Shown: positions 1 through 10,098, counted from the first letter of the stretch. The stretch is DNA of 64,000 bases from Rhizobium sullae (GCF_025200715.1 NZ_CP104143.1:3482501-3546500), one strand, 5' to 3'. Numbers and translations are program-made. The notes: generated by a model from the sequence alone, not told the origin.

Positions 1-30
1 GTTGCCTCGTCACATTCTGCAGAAACACCT

Positions 31-70
31 CACCTGAATGCGCCGTTAATCGTCGGTTCAGGTGTCTTTT
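31..70 (+). terminator. Intrinsic terminator of the gene upstream of the window
   Basis: Eight-base arms CACCTGAA (31-38) and TTCAGGTG (57-64) pair perfectly and are followed by TCTTTT. The loop is long (18 nt). It probably ends a plus-strand gene lying left of the window, just ahead of ndvA. Confidence 0.6.
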
Positions 71-120
71 CATAGCATCGCGCCATCCCGTTTTTGCAGA
101 TCCACACAAGAGGTACCGCC

Positions 121-1884
121 GTGTCGTTATTCAAGGTCTATGCCAGAGCTTTGCGCTACCTTGGCGCTTACAAGCTCCGCGTATCCCTGGTGGTCGTTGC
201 GAACATTGTTCTGGCCGCGATCACGATTGCGGAGCCTATCCTGTTCGGTCGCATCATCGATGCCATCTCAGGCAAGGGTGAGGTCAAGCCCATCCTGTTC
301 ATGTGGGCCGGATTTGCCGTCTTCAATACGATCGCCTTCGTTCTTGTCGCCCGCGAGGCGGACAGACTAGCCCACGGCCGGCGGGCGACTTTGCTGACGG
401 AAGCATTCGGCCGCATCATCTCGATGCCGCTCTCCTGGCATCACCAGCGTGGCACGTCGAACGCGCTGCATACGCTGCTGCGCGCTTGCGAAACGCTGTT
501 CGGCCTCTGGCTCGAATTCATGCGCAATCACCTCTCGACTGTCGTCGCCATTGCACTCCTGGTGCCGACCGCCATGTCCATGGACCTGCGATTGTCAGGC
601 GTTCTGGTCGTGCTTGGTCTTGCCTACTGGCTGATTGGCCGTCTGGTCATGAGCCGCACGAAGGACGGCCAGGCTTCGGTCGAGAACCACTACCATACCG
701 TTTTCTCGCATGTGAGCGACTCAATCAGCAACGTTTCGGTACTGCACAGCTACAACCGCATCGAGGCTGAAACCAAGGCGCTCAAGGGCTTTGCCGAGCG
801 GCTCCTGCAGGCTCAGTACCCGGTGCTCGACTGGTGGGCGCTTGCCGGTGCGCTGAACCGCATGGCATCGACCATCGCCATGATGATTATCCTTGTGATC
901 GGCACGCTGCTGGTTCAGGCCGGCGAACTGCGGATCGGTGACGTCATCGCCTTCATCGGCTTTGCAAACCTGCTGATCTCCCGCCTCGACCAGATGCGCC
1001 AGTTCGCTACGCAGATTTTCGAAGCCCGCTCGAAGCTTGAAGACTTCTATATGCTCGAAGACTCCGTCCGCGAGCGCGAAGAGCCGGCGGGCAATGCCGA
1101 CATCAAGGATGTCAAGGGCGAAGTCGAATTCCGCGACGTCTCCTTCGGCTTCGGCAACTCGTCACAGGGCCTGCACAATGTCTCCTTCTCCGTGAAGGCC
1201 GGCCAGACGGTCGCGATCGTAGGCCCGACCGGCGCGGGTAAGACGACGCTCGTCAATCTGCTGCAGCGCGTCTACGATCCGGATAGCGGCAAGATCCTGG
1301 TGGATAGTCACGACATCACCAAGGTCACCCGCAAATCGCTGCGCCGCTACATCGCCACCGTGTTCCAGGATGCGGGTCTGCTGAACCGCTCGATCAGCGA
1401 CAACATTCGTCTTGGCCGCGAAGGTGCCAGCGAGGAAGAGATGCGCCGCGCTGCTGAAGCGGCAGCTGCTGCGGACTTCATCGAGACGCGCGAGGCGCAG
1501 TATGACACGCATGTCGGCGAGCGTGGCAACAGGCTTTCAGGTGGTGAGCGTCAGCGCGTAGCAATCGCCCGCGCCATCCTCAAGGACGCACCAATCCTGG
1601 TTCTCGATGAGGCGACCAGCGCGCTGGACGTGGAAACCGAGAACCGGGTGAAGGCTGCGATCGACAACCTTCGCCAGAACCGCACCACCTTCATCATCGC
1701 GCACCGCCTGTCGACGGTTCGCGAAGCAGATAAGGTGCTTTTCCTCGACAATGGCCGGATCGTCGAACAGGGTAGCTTCGATGAACTCAGCCACAGCAAT
1801 GGTCGCTTTGCCGCACTGCTTCGCGCTAGCGGTATCCTGACGGACGAGGAAGTCCGCAAGGCTCACACGACCGAAGCTGCTTAA
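121..1884 (+). CDS. ndvA: Cyclic beta-1,2-glucan export ABC transporter NdvA
   Basis: Half-size ABC exporter (membrane domain fused to ATPase) of the NdvA/ChvA family, which moves cyclic beta-1,2-glucan from the cytoplasm to the periplasm. The N-terminal half has the six-helix exporter domain. The ATPase half shows Walker A GPTGAGKTT (about 368-376), signature LSGGERQRVA (about 472) and Walker B ILVLDEATSALD (about 492). I chose the GTG at 121, which gives MSLFKVYARAL and 587 aa, matching the family's start and usual 588 aa; an upstream in-frame ATG at 94 would add nine residues foreign to the family. The C-terminus reads as in rhizobial NdvA. It works with the NdvB synthase encoded about 22 kb away on the other strand. 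Confidence 0.96.
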   Translation: MSLFKVYARALRYLGAYKLRVSLVVVANIVLAAITIAEPILFGRIIDAISGKGEVKPILFMWAGFAVFNTIAFVLVAREADRLAHGRRATLLTEAFGRIISMPLSWHHQRGTSNALHTLLRACETLFGLWLEFMRNHLSTVVAIALLVPTAMSMDLRLSGVLVVLGLAYWLIGRLVMSRTKDGQASVENHYHTVFSHVSDSISNVSVLHSYNRIEAETKALKGFAERLLQAQYPVLDWWALAGALNRMASTIAMMIILVIGTLLVQAGELRIGDVIAFIGFANLLISRLDQMRQFATQIFEARSKLEDFYMLEDSVREREEPAGNADIKDVKGEVEFRDVSFGFGNSSQGLHNVSFSVKAGQTVAIVGPTGAGKTTLVNLLQRVYDPDSGKILVDSHDITKVTRKSLRRYIATVFQDAGLLNRSISDNIRLGREGASEEEMRRAAEAAAAADFIETREAQYDTHVGERGNRLSGGERQRVAIARAILKDAPILVLDEATSALDVETENRVKAAIDNLRQNRTTFIIAHRLSTVREADKVLFLDNGRIVEQGSFDELSHSNGRFAALLRASGILTDEEVRKAHTTEAA

Positions 1885-1903
1885 CCAGGTTCGAAAACGA
1901 AAT

Positions 1904-1938
1904 TAAAAGGTCGGAGGGAAAACCTTCCGGCCTTTTTG
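1904..1938 (+). terminator. Intrinsic terminator after ndvA
   Basis: A 13-bp stem (two G-T pairs) formed by AAAGGTCGGAGGG and its partner CCTTCCGGCCTTT closes a short AAA/AAAA loop and runs into TTTTTG, 20 nt after the ndvA stop codon. Confidence 0.85.
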
Positions 1939-2068
1939 ATTTGATTTCCTCGGACTTTGTTCGGTGACCGCTGATGAATCGTAAGCGTTTACCCGCTCAC
2001 ACCTTGACCAGCAGTGTCGAGGGCTGGAGCCATGACGGGGACGGCAACTATGCGCCCAAATGCGGACG

Positions 2069-2434
2069 TCAAGCTGGCTTCAATGAACCGAAGAAGCCAA
2101 TGATGCGCGTCAGGCGTTTTTGCTCCGCATCGAGAAAGGCGATATCCAAGCCCTCGGGTAAAGACGATCCGTCAGGCATCACAAACTTCCACGCGAAGCG
2201 AGCGACGTCATGATGAACATCCACGTTGCTGGTCCGCACAATGCGAGCCCCCGGATGCTTGCTCTGGATACCTGCGATGTGGGCTAGCAGTTCTTCCGCG
2301 CCGGTAGTGTGGACTGTAGGGTCCGTATACGTTGCGCCGTCGCTCCAGATCGGTAACAGCAGCGCCCGTCGTTGCTGGGCGTTTTCCGTAGACCAAGCGG
2401 CGCAATACGAATCGACGAGAAGCGTCAACAGCAT
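2069..2434 (-). CDS. SnoaL/NTF2-like small protein
   Basis: A 121-residue protein resembling the SnoaL-like (NTF2 fold) group: MLLTLLVDSYCAAWSTEN, then a ..YTDPTVHTTGAEELLAHI.. stretch and a C-terminal beta-rich part ending IGFFGSLKPA. Proteins of this fold are small isomerases, hydrolases or stress proteins, so no reaction can be named. The start at 2434 is preceded by GAGGGGAATAG, a good ribosome-binding site. An upstream in-frame ATG at 2509 would reach into the intergenic space. It follows the imine-reductase-like gene on the same strand (78 nt gap) and may be co-transcribed with it. Confidence 0.75.
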   Translation of the reverse strand: MLLTLLVDSYCAAWSTENAQQRRALLLPIWSDGATYTDPTVHTTGAEELLAHIAGIQSKHPGARIVRTSNVDVHHDVARFAWKFVMPDGSSLPEGLDIAFLDAEQKRLTRIIGFFGSLKPA

Positions 2435-2512
2435 TCTATTCCCCTCATGTGTATCCTTGGCGGTAGGCTGAAAAACAACGCCCGCTACATTCTCCTTTGT
2501 TTGCCACAACTC

Positions 2513-3397
2513 TTATGCGGACTTTCCGAGAAATTGTGATAACGCCGCGAAATCTTCATGTAGCTGGCCAGCTGCAATCGCCCGTTGGAAGATTGCGTCG
2601 TAACCGAGGACCACGGAGCGGTCGATTTCACGCGCCTCCATCAGTTCCAAGAGATGCTGGAATGCGCCGTAGTGTGCAGAAATTGACGAGAGCGTCTCGT
2701 CGTCGCTGGCAAAACGGCCAGCATTCGTCCGCTTGATGAGGTCAGCGACAAGTCCCTCGACCACAGGCGCTGTTGCGTTCCACTGCTGCGCCAATTCGCC
2801 GAGGTCGATCTCTTCGGCCTGACACACAGCGATCGCATGGAGCGTTCCAAAAAGTGCGCCCCACATCAGTGCAAGCAGCGCGCTATCAAGCGCGTTCGCG
2901 CGTCCCGATTCCTCCCCGATATGCTGGACATTGCCGCCCAAGGCACGGAACATGTCCTCGTTCGCGTCGAAAGCCTGACTTGACCCCGAGACCAGGATCG
3001 TCCCCGCATCTGTGCCGATGAAATCGGGCGTGGCCATGATCGCGCCATCGAGATAGCTGGCTCCGTGCTCAGCCCAAAATTCAGCTGCTTCGCGTGCGCC
3101 ATGCGGCGTTCCCGAGGTCAGTTCCACGATCAGTTTGCCGCGAACGGCTGAAGCAATAGCATCGTTGCGCATAATTGCTGCTGTTGCCTGATAGTCGCTT
3201 ACATTCACGATGATAATCTCTGCCGCATTTACAGCTTCCAGCACGGATGGCGCGACAGTCGCGCCGAGCGCGGCTAGTGGTTCGGCCTTTTGTATCGTCC
3301 TGTTCCAGACCGTCGTCCGATGACCCGCATGAAGCAGGGCCCGGGCGAGTGCCGATCCCATACGGCCGGTTCCCAAAACTGTGATTGAACGCTTCAT
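2513..3397 (-). CDS. NAD(P)-dependent oxidoreductase, imine-reductase/beta-hydroxyacid-dehydrogenase type
   Basis: A 294-aa two-domain dehydrogenase. The N-terminal Rossmann domain has GTGRMGSALA (residues 9-18) and the VWNRT segment that follows the second strand in NADPH-preferring members. The region EIIIVNVSDYQAT is the usual third-strand part of the 6-phosphogluconate/3-hydroxyisobutyrate dehydrogenase superfamily. The helical C-terminal half (ALMWGALFGTLHAIAVCQAE) resembles imine reductases rather than classical hydroxyisobutyrate dehydrogenases; substrate unknown. The ATG at 3397 has GGAGAG upstream. It is transcribed away from an HxlR regulator at 3526, which probably controls it. Confidence 0.85.
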   Translation of the reverse strand: MKRSITVLGTGRMGSALARALLHAGHRTTVWNRTIQKAEPLAALGATVAPSVLEAVNAAEIIIVNVSDYQATAAIMRNDAIASAVRGKLIVELTSGTPHGAREAAEFWAEHGASYLDGAIMATPDFIGTDAGTILVSGSSQAFDANEDMFRALGGNVQHIGEESGRANALDSALLALMWGALFGTLHAIAVCQAEEIDLGELAQQWNATAPVVEGLVADLIKRTNAGRFASDDETLSSISAHYGAFQHLLELMEAREIDRSVVLGYDAIFQRAIAAGQLHEDFAALSQFLGKSA

Positions 3398-3480
3398 GCT
3401 AACTCTCCATATCAATTTGCGCAAAACGGCGCGCTTTTGCTGTGACTTTGTGGAGGTATGCTGAAATGGCCGGCGCACAA

Positions 3481-3496
3481 TACGCACCTGGGCGTA
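3481..3496. promoter_or_regulatory. Candidate HxlR operator
   Basis: The inverted repeat TACGC-N6-GCGTA lies in the divergent promoter region between the oxidoreductase (start 3397) and the HxlR gene (start 3526). Position and symmetry fit an operator; there is no other proof. Confidence 0.3.
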
Positions 3497-3525
3497 AGTG
3501 GTCACCAGACGGTAAGGAGAGCACT

Positions 3526-3879
3526 ATGAATAAATCGACGGACAATGGCTTTGCAGCGGCAATCAGGATGGTCGAAGGAAAGTGGAAAGTAGATATACTT
3601 TGCGAACTCGGAACGGCATCACGTAGATTTGGCCGATTGAAGCACGCGCTTTCTGGCATCAGTGAAAAGATGCTGGCGCAACAATTGCGAGAACTGGAGG
3701 CCGACGGCCTTGTTGACCGGAAGGTTTTTTCCGAGGTTCCAGCGAAAGTCGTCTATTCGCTGACAGAACGAGGCGCGGGGCTCAACGCAGCAGCAGGTTC
3801 ACTTTGTCTGTGGGCCGAGCAATTCGGTCTTCCCAGCTGCACTGAAATCGCCAATGGCGCACATCTGGATGCCCGCTAA
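3526..3879 (+). CDS. HxlR-family transcriptional regulator
   Basis: A 117-aa winged-helix regulator. MVEGKWKVDILCEL at the N-terminus and the recognition part FGRLKHALSGISEKMLAQQL followed by a wing (VDRKVFSEVPAKVVYSLTERG) are diagnostic of HxlR (MarR-like) proteins. Start chosen at 3526 because AAGGAGAGCACT stands directly before it; an in-frame upstream ATG at 3442 overlaps the promoter region. Regulators of this family commonly sense quinones, aldehydes or oxidants and act on the divergent gene, here the reductase at 2513-3397. No conserved Cys near the N-terminus beyond the one in DILCEL. Confidence 0.88.
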   Translation: MNKSTDNGFAAAIRMVEGKWKVDILCELGTASRRFGRLKHALSGISEKMLAQQLRELEADGLVDRKVFSEVPAKVVYSLTERGAGLNAAAGSLCLWAEQFGLPSCTEIANGAHLDAR

Positions 3880-3900
3880 GGGCCGACTGCGGAAGAGTGC

Positions 3901-3927
3901 CTTGGCGGGAAAGCGCCAAAAGCCGAC
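3901..3927 (+). repeat. Dispersed short repeat with hairpin core, copy A
   Basis: Begins just after the HxlR stop codon with GGGCCGAC (3880-3887) and has the core TTGGCG-GGAAAG-CGCCAA, a perfect 6-bp hairpin. The 27-nt segment matches 10670-10696 at 25 positions; a weaker copy is at 4729-4750. Confidence 0.55.
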
Positions 3928-3965
3928 ATCAACACGGCTTACAATAAATCCAAAGACAGCAGACC

Positions 3966-4604
3966 TCAGACGGTTGGCCGATAAGTTGCCAACTTTAACC
4001 CAAATCCGATGAACACGACGCCTGTCACACCTTTCAGCCAGCGCTGAAAGCGCCCGTGCCGTGCGACGAACGTCAATTTCGAGAATAGAACAACTATGGA
4101 GCCAAACCAAACAACATTGACCATAGAATGCAGGAATACGAGTAGAAAGGCATACGCTATGGCATGGTCATTTAGCGGTATAAAATTAGGAAATACGGCG
4201 AGATAGAACATCGACACCTTGGGATTCAAGCCATTCGTCAGGAATCCCTCAGCGAAGGCTCTGAGGAGACTTCGATGAGGTCGTGCAGGCGCAACGTTCG
4301 CTAGCGTTTCGTTCCCTTTGTACGCGGCAAACAGCGCCTTGATCCCGATCCAGCCCAGGTATGCAACTCCAAGATATTTTACGATCGTAAAGGCGGTTGC
4401 GGATTTCAGTAGGATGATTGAGATGCCCATGATCGACAGTGCACCATGCACGTAGAACGCGGTAAAGAAGCCAGCAATATTGGCAAATCCGGCCTCGCGA
4501 CCGGACGTGGGCACAGTCTTGGCAATCAGCACTCCGTTTGGCCCAGGTGAGGTGACCAAAAAGGTGGCCGCCAACAAAAATGCAAGTATCTCCGACCATC
4601 CCAT
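3966..4604 (-). CDS. LysE/RhtB-family amino-acid exporter
   Basis: A 212-aa membrane protein of the LysE/RhtB family, inner-membrane exporters of amino acids or homoserine lactones. The N-terminal motif FLVTSPGPNGVLIAKT (residues 13-28) and the helix with GFLTNGLNPKVSMFYLAVFPNF in the middle are family hallmarks; about six membrane helices. The start at 4604 has AAGGAG 11 nt upstream; 4634 is an alternative. The exported substrate cannot be read from sequence. Convergent with the HxlR gene on its right-hand end. Confidence 0.9.
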   Translation of the reverse strand: MGWSEILAFLLAATFLVTSPGPNGVLIAKTVPTSGREAGFANIAGFFTAFYVHGALSIMGISIILLKSATAFTIVKYLGVAYLGWIGIKALFAAYKGNETLANVAPARPHRSLLRAFAEGFLTNGLNPKVSMFYLAVFPNFIPLNDHAIAYAFLLVFLHSMVNVVWFGSIVVLFSKLTFVARHGRFQRWLKGVTGVVFIGFGLKLATYRPTV

Positions 4605-4728
4605 CAGCGTGCCAACTCCTTCGCTTCTGCGCATGACACTCCACCAAGGCGCTACGAAACACAATCACGAAATTGCGTAATGGCACGGCGCATGTTCGCT
4701 CCGGGCCGACAGCAGAAGGTCGGCCGCT

Positions 4729-4750
4729 TCCGGAAAGCGCCAAAAGGAGA
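4729..4750 (+). repeat. Dispersed short repeat, diverged copy C
   Basis: GGGCCGACAGCAGAAGG (4703-4719) followed by CTTCCGGAAAGCGCCAAAAG repeats the order GGGCCGAC ... GGAAAGCGCCAAAAG seen in copy A. The left hairpin arm is altered (CCG in place of GGCG). Confidence 0.4.
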
Positions 4751-4777
4751 AGTCGCTTCTGGCGGCGGCCCTCTCAC

Positions 4778-5703
<926 letters not shown>

Positions 5704-5758
5704 TCCATCCTAATTGCAACGGCTAATCAGTGAAGTGCGTGCGCTGTATATTGCCCTC

Positions 5759-7000
5759 ATGACACAGCAAGCACTCACAATCGATCCCGACCTCGTCTTC
5801 GAACTGATGGCAGAGAGTGCGGCCAGCCCGCGAGGTAAAGACGTCCCGTTGGCCGCAGCCTGGGGAGCGGTGTTCTCCATGGCGCTTTGCGTTGCCGTGC
5901 TGATCGCCTCGGAATTCATGCCCGTCAGCCTGCTGTCGCCGATCGCGACGGATCTCGGCGTGACAGAAGGTCATATGGGTCAGGCGATTTCGATCTCGGG
6001 CATCTTCGCTGTCGTCACCAGCCTGTTCGTGTCGTCGTTGACCAGTAGACTGGATCGTCGTCTGGTGGTGACGTCTCTTACGCTGCTCCTGATCCTCTCC
6101 GGGATCATCGTCACGGTCGCGCCGAACTATGTGGTGCTGATGGTCGGCCGCGCACTGCTCGGTGTCGCCATCGGTGGCTTCTGGTCGATGTCGACCGCCA
6201 TCGTCATGCGCCTGGTGCGTGAAGACGCAGTTCCCAAGGGGCTGGCGATGCTGAACGCGGGCAATGCCATCGCCGCAACGATTTCAGCGCCGCTGGGCAG
6301 CCTGCTCGGTTCCTATATCGGCTGGCGTGGCGCGTTCTTCGCCGTGGTGCCACTCGCCCTGCTGGCCTTCGTCTGGCAGTGGATCAGCCTGCCATCTCTT
6401 CCGCCACGCCGTAAGGAAGGCTCGCCGAGCGTCCTGCGCCTGCTTGCCCGTCCGCAGGTGGCGATCGGCATGGCTTCCGTCATGCTGCTGTTCATGGGGC
6501 AGTTCGCGCTGTTCACCTATCTGCGCCCGTTCCTCGAAACCGTGACCCAGGTCTCGATCTCGACCCTTTCCCTGCTGCTCCTTCTGATGGGACTGGCAGG
6601 CATCGTCGGCACCTACTGCGTCAGCGGCCTTCTTCAAACACGGCTGTTCAGCATTCTGGGATCGATCCCGCTGGTGATGGCGGCCATCGCACTGCTGCTG
6701 ATCGCATTCGGCACGTCGTCCGTCGTCACCGCCATCCTTCTGATTGCATGGGGCCTGTTCGGCACGGCCGCCCCGGTCGGCTGGGGAACATGGCTCAGTC
6801 GGACCATGCCCGACGACGCGGAGGCAGGCGGCGGCCTGCAGGTTGCCACCATCCAGCTCGCCATCACCATGGGCGCATCTCTCGGAGGCGTTCTGTTCGA
6901 CACGACGGGTTGGTGGACCGCCTTTGCCTTTGCCGCCGCGCTTCTGACTGGCTCGTCCGTCCTTGCCGCTGTCGCATGGCGTTACAACCGGAGCAACTGA
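5759..7000 (+). CDS. MFS efflux transporter (DHA1/NepI-AraJ type)
   Basis: A 413-aa (from 5759) twelve-helix major facilitator. SEFMPVSLLSPIATDLGVTEGHMGQA at its start is typical of the sugar/nucleoside/drug efflux group (AraJ, NepI, YdhP); the conserved motif A region reads SSLTSRLDRRLVV, and GRALLGVAIGGFWSM is motif C-like. The start is uncertain: the ATG at 5759 has no strong ribosome-binding site and 5714 is also in frame. First gene of a likely operon with the two Tat-signal proteins that follow (1-nt gap), divergent from LysR. Substrate unknown. Confidence 0.9.
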   Translation: MTQQALTIDPDLVFELMAESAASPRGKDVPLAAAWGAVFSMALCVAVLIASEFMPVSLLSPIATDLGVTEGHMGQAISISGIFAVVTSLFVSSLTSRLDRRLVVTSLTLLLILSGIIVTVAPNYVVLMVGRALLGVAIGGFWSMSTAIVMRLVREDAVPKGLAMLNAGNAIAATISAPLGSLLGSYIGWRGAFFAVVPLALLAFVWQWISLPSLPPRRKEGSPSVLRLLARPQVAIGMASVMLLFMGQFALFTYLRPFLETVTQVSISTLSLLLLLMGLAGIVGTYCVSGLLQTRLFSILGSIPLVMAAIALLLIAFGTSSVVTAILLIAWGLFGTAAPVGWGTWLSRTMPDDAEAGGGLQVATIQLAITMGASLGGVLFDTTGWWTAFAFAAALLTGSSVLAAVAWRYNRSN

Positions 7001-7001
7001 C

Positions 7002-7475
7002 ATGGTTCTGAATTCCAAGACATTCAGCCGCCGCGCCATCCTCGGGTCGATGGTCGTGACAGCGATGTTCCCGCCGCTGGCCCGAGCACAACAGGGCAAC
7101 GATCCCGCAAGCCAGGAGGCGAGCAAGGTGAAGATCAGGATGACGTTCAACGGTCAGACGATGACCGCGACCCTCTACGACAACGCTTCGGCCCGCGACT
7201 TCGCGTCGATACTACCGCTGGACCTGAAGATCGAGGACTACTCGACCAACGAGAAGATCACCTACCTACCGCACAAGCTGACCGAGGCTGGGAGCGGTCC
7301 GTTCAAGAATGAGCGTCCGGGCGACCTCTGTTATTACGCGCCCTGGGGCAACCTGGCGCTCTTCCACAGCGGCTACCGCTATTCATCCGGCCTGATCCGT
7401 CTTGGCCGTTTCGACGACGGCTTCGGACCCCTGCTGATGCGCGGCGAGTTCCCGCTCCGCATCGAACAGGTTTGA
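7002..7475 (+). CDS. Tat-exported cyclophilin-like-fold protein
   Basis: A 157-aa protein with a twin-arginine signal (TFSRRAILGSMVVTAMF ... ARAQQ). The mature part (MTFNGQTMTATLYDN, LPLDLKIEDY, YYAPWGNLALFH, LIRLGRFDDG) matches the bacterial cyclophilin-like beta-barrel family that often accompanies flavodoxins, reductases and alpha/beta hydrolases. Proteins of this fold mostly lack proven prolyl isomerase activity. The ATG lies one base after the MFS stop, so translation is likely coupled. Role probably periplasmic, but the substrate is unknown. Confidence 0.8.
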   Translation: MVLNSKTFSRRAILGSMVVTAMFPPLARAQQGNDPASQEASKVKIRMTFNGQTMTATLYDNASARDFASILPLDLKIEDYSTNEKITYLPHKLTEAGSGPFKNERPGDLCYYAPWGNLALFHSGYRYSSGLIRLGRFDDGFGPLLMRGEFPLRIEQV

Positions 7476-7525
7476 CGACACCCGAATTTGCATGCGCCTT
7501 TTCCTCAACTCACGGAGATACGACC

Positions 7526-8620
7526 ATGAATGACAAGACCGAAACCTCGGCAGGCCTCGACCGCCGCCAGCTTCTGAAAATGACTGGTGCAGGTGTGGCT
7601 GCGGTCGGAGCTGCCTCTCTGCTCGGCTTTTCGTCGGCAATGGCGCAGGACATGTCCCGTGGCGCTGCCAATTTCTACACCAGCGACAAGGTCACCACGC
7701 AGAAAGTGACGTTTAAGTCCCAGTACAAGACGAGTGTCGCAGGCAGCCTGTTCACCCCGAAAGACCTCGACCGCGATGGCAAGACACCGGCGATCATCGT
7801 CGGCCATCCCATGGGAGCCGTGAAGGAGCAGAGCGCGAACCTTTACGCAACCAAGATGGCCGAGCAGGGTTTCGTGGCGATGTCCATTGATCTGCCGTTC
7901 TGGGGCGAGAGCGAAGGTGCGACTCGTAACCTCGTCTCCCCTGACGTTTACGCCGAAGCCTTCAGCGCCGGTGTGGATTTCCTTGGCAGCCAAGCCTATG
8001 TGGATCGCCAGCGTATCGGCGGGATCGGCATCTGCGGCAGTGGCAGCTTCATCATCAGTGCAGCCAAGATCGACCCTCGCATCCGCGCCATAGCCACGGT
8101 CAGCATGTACGATATGGGTGCGGCGTTCCGCGATGCACTGAACAAGTCGCAGACCGTCGAACAGCGCAAGCAGTTCATCGCGACGGCAGCCGAACACCGC
8201 TGGGCGGAGTTTGACGGTGGAGAAACCCAGTATATCGGCGGCACGGTTCTGGAACTGACCGCCGACACCGATCCGATCCAGCGCGAGTTCTACGACTTCT
8301 ACCGGACACTGCGTGGCCAGTTCACGCCCGCTGGAGCAACGGTACAAACGACGACGAAGCCGACATTGACCAGCGCCGTGAAGTTCATGAACTTCTACCC
8401 GTTCAACGACATCGAGACTGTCTCTCCGCGTCCGATGCTGTTCATCTCCGGTGACCAGGCTCATTCGAAGGAGTTCAGCCAGGATGCCTACAATCGCGCC
8501 GCCGAGCCGAAGGAGCTGATTTGGGTCAAGGGTGCCGGCCATGTCGATCTCTACGACCGGGTGGACCTCATTCCTTTCGACAAGCTCTCCACGTTCTTCA
8601 ATCAGCACCTGACGGCGTGA
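7526..8620 (+). CDS. Tat-exported alpha/beta hydrolase (dienelactone-hydrolase-like)
   Basis: A 364-aa protein with a Tat signal (DRRQLLKMTGAGVAAVGAAS, then AMAQ). The mature part is an alpha/beta hydrolase: PAIIVGHPMGAVKEQSANLY near the oxyanion strand, the nucleophile elbow IGICGSGSFIISAA (G-x-C-G-S-G, so the nucleophile could be Cys or Ser), MLFISGDQAHSKEFSQ for the acid and GAGHVDLYDR for the catalytic His. ATG at 7526 follows GGAGATACGACC. It ends the LysR-controlled group and is followed by a strong terminator. Substrate unknown; related proteins are annotated as periplasmic hydrolases. Confidence 0.85.
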   Translation: MNDKTETSAGLDRRQLLKMTGAGVAAVGAASLLGFSSAMAQDMSRGAANFYTSDKVTTQKVTFKSQYKTSVAGSLFTPKDLDRDGKTPAIIVGHPMGAVKEQSANLYATKMAEQGFVAMSIDLPFWGESEGATRNLVSPDVYAEAFSAGVDFLGSQAYVDRQRIGGIGICGSGSFIISAAKIDPRIRAIATVSMYDMGAAFRDALNKSQTVEQRKQFIATAAEHRWAEFDGGETQYIGGTVLELTADTDPIQREFYDFYRTLRGQFTPAGATVQTTTKPTLTSAVKFMNFYPFNDIETVSPRPMLFISGDQAHSKEFSQDAYNRAAEPKELIWVKGAGHVDLYDRVDLIPFDKLSTFFNQHLTA

Positions 8621-8649
8621 TTCACGCGGCACGTCATTGACATCACATG

Positions 8650-8682
8650 AGGCCCAGAAAGGAAATCTGGGCCTTAATTTTT
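8650..8682 (+). terminator. Intrinsic terminator of the MFS-hydrolase operon
   Basis: Perfect 9-bp stem AGGCCCAGA/TCTGGGCCT with a 7-nt loop, then TAATTTTT, 30 nt after the hydrolase stop codon. Confidence 0.85.
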
Positions 8683-9820
8683 ACGAACAGGTTTGTTCCG
8701 TTCGTCCGCTTTGGGCCGACAGGCGACACGAGCTTGGTAAGGATCCGCCTATGAGAGGACTGTGTGTGGAGTTTGCGTTTCGGCCTTCGAGTAACTCTTC
8801 TGCGGTCATGCGGCCTATCAGGGGTGCCAGAATGACGCCGGGATGGCCGACTGCGAGATAGAGACTACCGATCTCCTGGAGGAATCCGAGACGCGGTAAG
8901 CCGTCGGCAAAAATCGGACGATCTCCGATTTCCGCGCTTTTCAACTCAACCTCGTCGGGCAAATCCAGCTCGTCCTTCATCACAGTCAGCATTTTCTCGC
9001 CGATGAGCCGAGGGCCATTTTCGTCTCCGTTTTCCACGTAGGACTTCGCAACGAGGAGCGTGCTGTCGCTGGCCTGTCTAATTTCCAGCCGGGGACCACG
9101 CAGGATATAGTTAATGATAGGGCGATTACACGCATAACGGAGAAGCAAGGCCGGAGACGTCGTCAAACCCGTTTGAACGCCAAGCCGATCAGTCAGCGGA
9201 AGGACACCCGCGCCCGCTGCCACAACAACGACGTCGGCGGCGATTATCTCATCCCCTACCCGTACCCCGGAGACCTTGCCATTGATGGTGTCGATGGCAC
9301 AGACGGCCGCGCCAAAGCGAGTCGAGCCACCAGCGGCGATCGCGGCAGCTACCAAGTCTCCGGCAAGCCGCATCGGGTCGAGAGCCAGATCATTTGGCGA
9401 GAAGGCGGCGAGGTCTGGTACTTCGCGGAGGCGTGGCTCCAATTCCAGTAAAGCGCTTCGTTGCAATAGTTCGACATTCTCCCCGGCGCTCCGGTGAAGC
9501 TCTGCAAACTGCTCCGTTTCTTGTGCCGTAGCCTTCCACAGCAGGGTGCCGGAACGAGCGCGGGAAAAAGCCGTTGGCAGGGCATCTTTTAGGTTCCGGA
9601 ACTCAGCGACTGCCTCGCGCCAGAGGGCATAGCTGTTATCGCCTGGCGTTCCGTTGATGACGTTGACCCAGCCGAAAGCTTTACCTGTTACGCCGGAACC
9701 AGGCATCTGACCTTGATCCATGAGTAAGACGTCTGCACCCCGAATAGCTAGATTGTAGGAGATCGCCGAACCGATGATCCCTGCGCCGATAACTACGATG
9801 CGCGGCCGATGCTGTGCCAA
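8681..9820 (-). CDS. FAD-dependent oxidoreductase, DAO (glycine oxidase/D-amino-acid dehydrogenase-like) family
   Basis: A 379-aa flavoprotein. VVIGAGIIGSAISYNLAIRG at residues 9-28 is the FAD dinucleotide-binding motif, followed by GKAFGWVN, and the C-terminal YLAVGHPGVILAPLIGRMTAEELL is the second FAD contact typical of the DAO family. Such enzymes deaminate amino acids or demethylate N-methyl amino acids. It stands alone between the hydrolase terminator and a 278-nt gap, with no partner genes that reveal the substrate. Confidence 0.87.
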   Translation of the reverse strand: MAQHRPRIVVIGAGIIGSAISYNLAIRGADVLLMDQGQMPGSGVTGKAFGWVNVINGTPGDNSYALWREAVAEFRNLKDALPTAFSRARSGTLLWKATAQETEQFAELHRSAGENVELLQRSALLELEPRLREVPDLAAFSPNDLALDPMRLAGDLVAAAIAAGGSTRFGAAVCAIDTINGKVSGVRVGDEIIAADVVVVAAGAGVLPLTDRLGVQTGLTTSPALLLRYACNRPIINYILRGPRLEIRQASDSTLLVAKSYVENGDENGPRLIGEKMLTVMKDELDLPDEVELKSAEIGDRPIFADGLPRLGFLQEIGSLYLAVGHPGVILAPLIGRMTAEELLEGRNANSTHSPLIGGSLPSSCRLSAQSGRTEQTCS

Positions 9821-10098
9821 GAAAGGAGCCTCACAAAACGAAAACGCTAGTGGGACGGCTAGGCTACGTAGATGACAACGGCGTGAAAGGAATGACGCCG
9901 TTCAGAGCATCAGAGTCGGAGACGTTCACTGTTGCTCGAAATCACCAGGTCGGCTTGAGCAATGGCCGCATTGGGCCGACAGCGGGAGATGGTCCCGTCC
10001 GGATCGCGCCAGAGGTAAACGTTTAGGGGCCGTTAACGCTTGCCGGTTCGTTGCGGTCATCCTAATGCTCGACCGTTTCAATTTTGCGGAGATTGCAG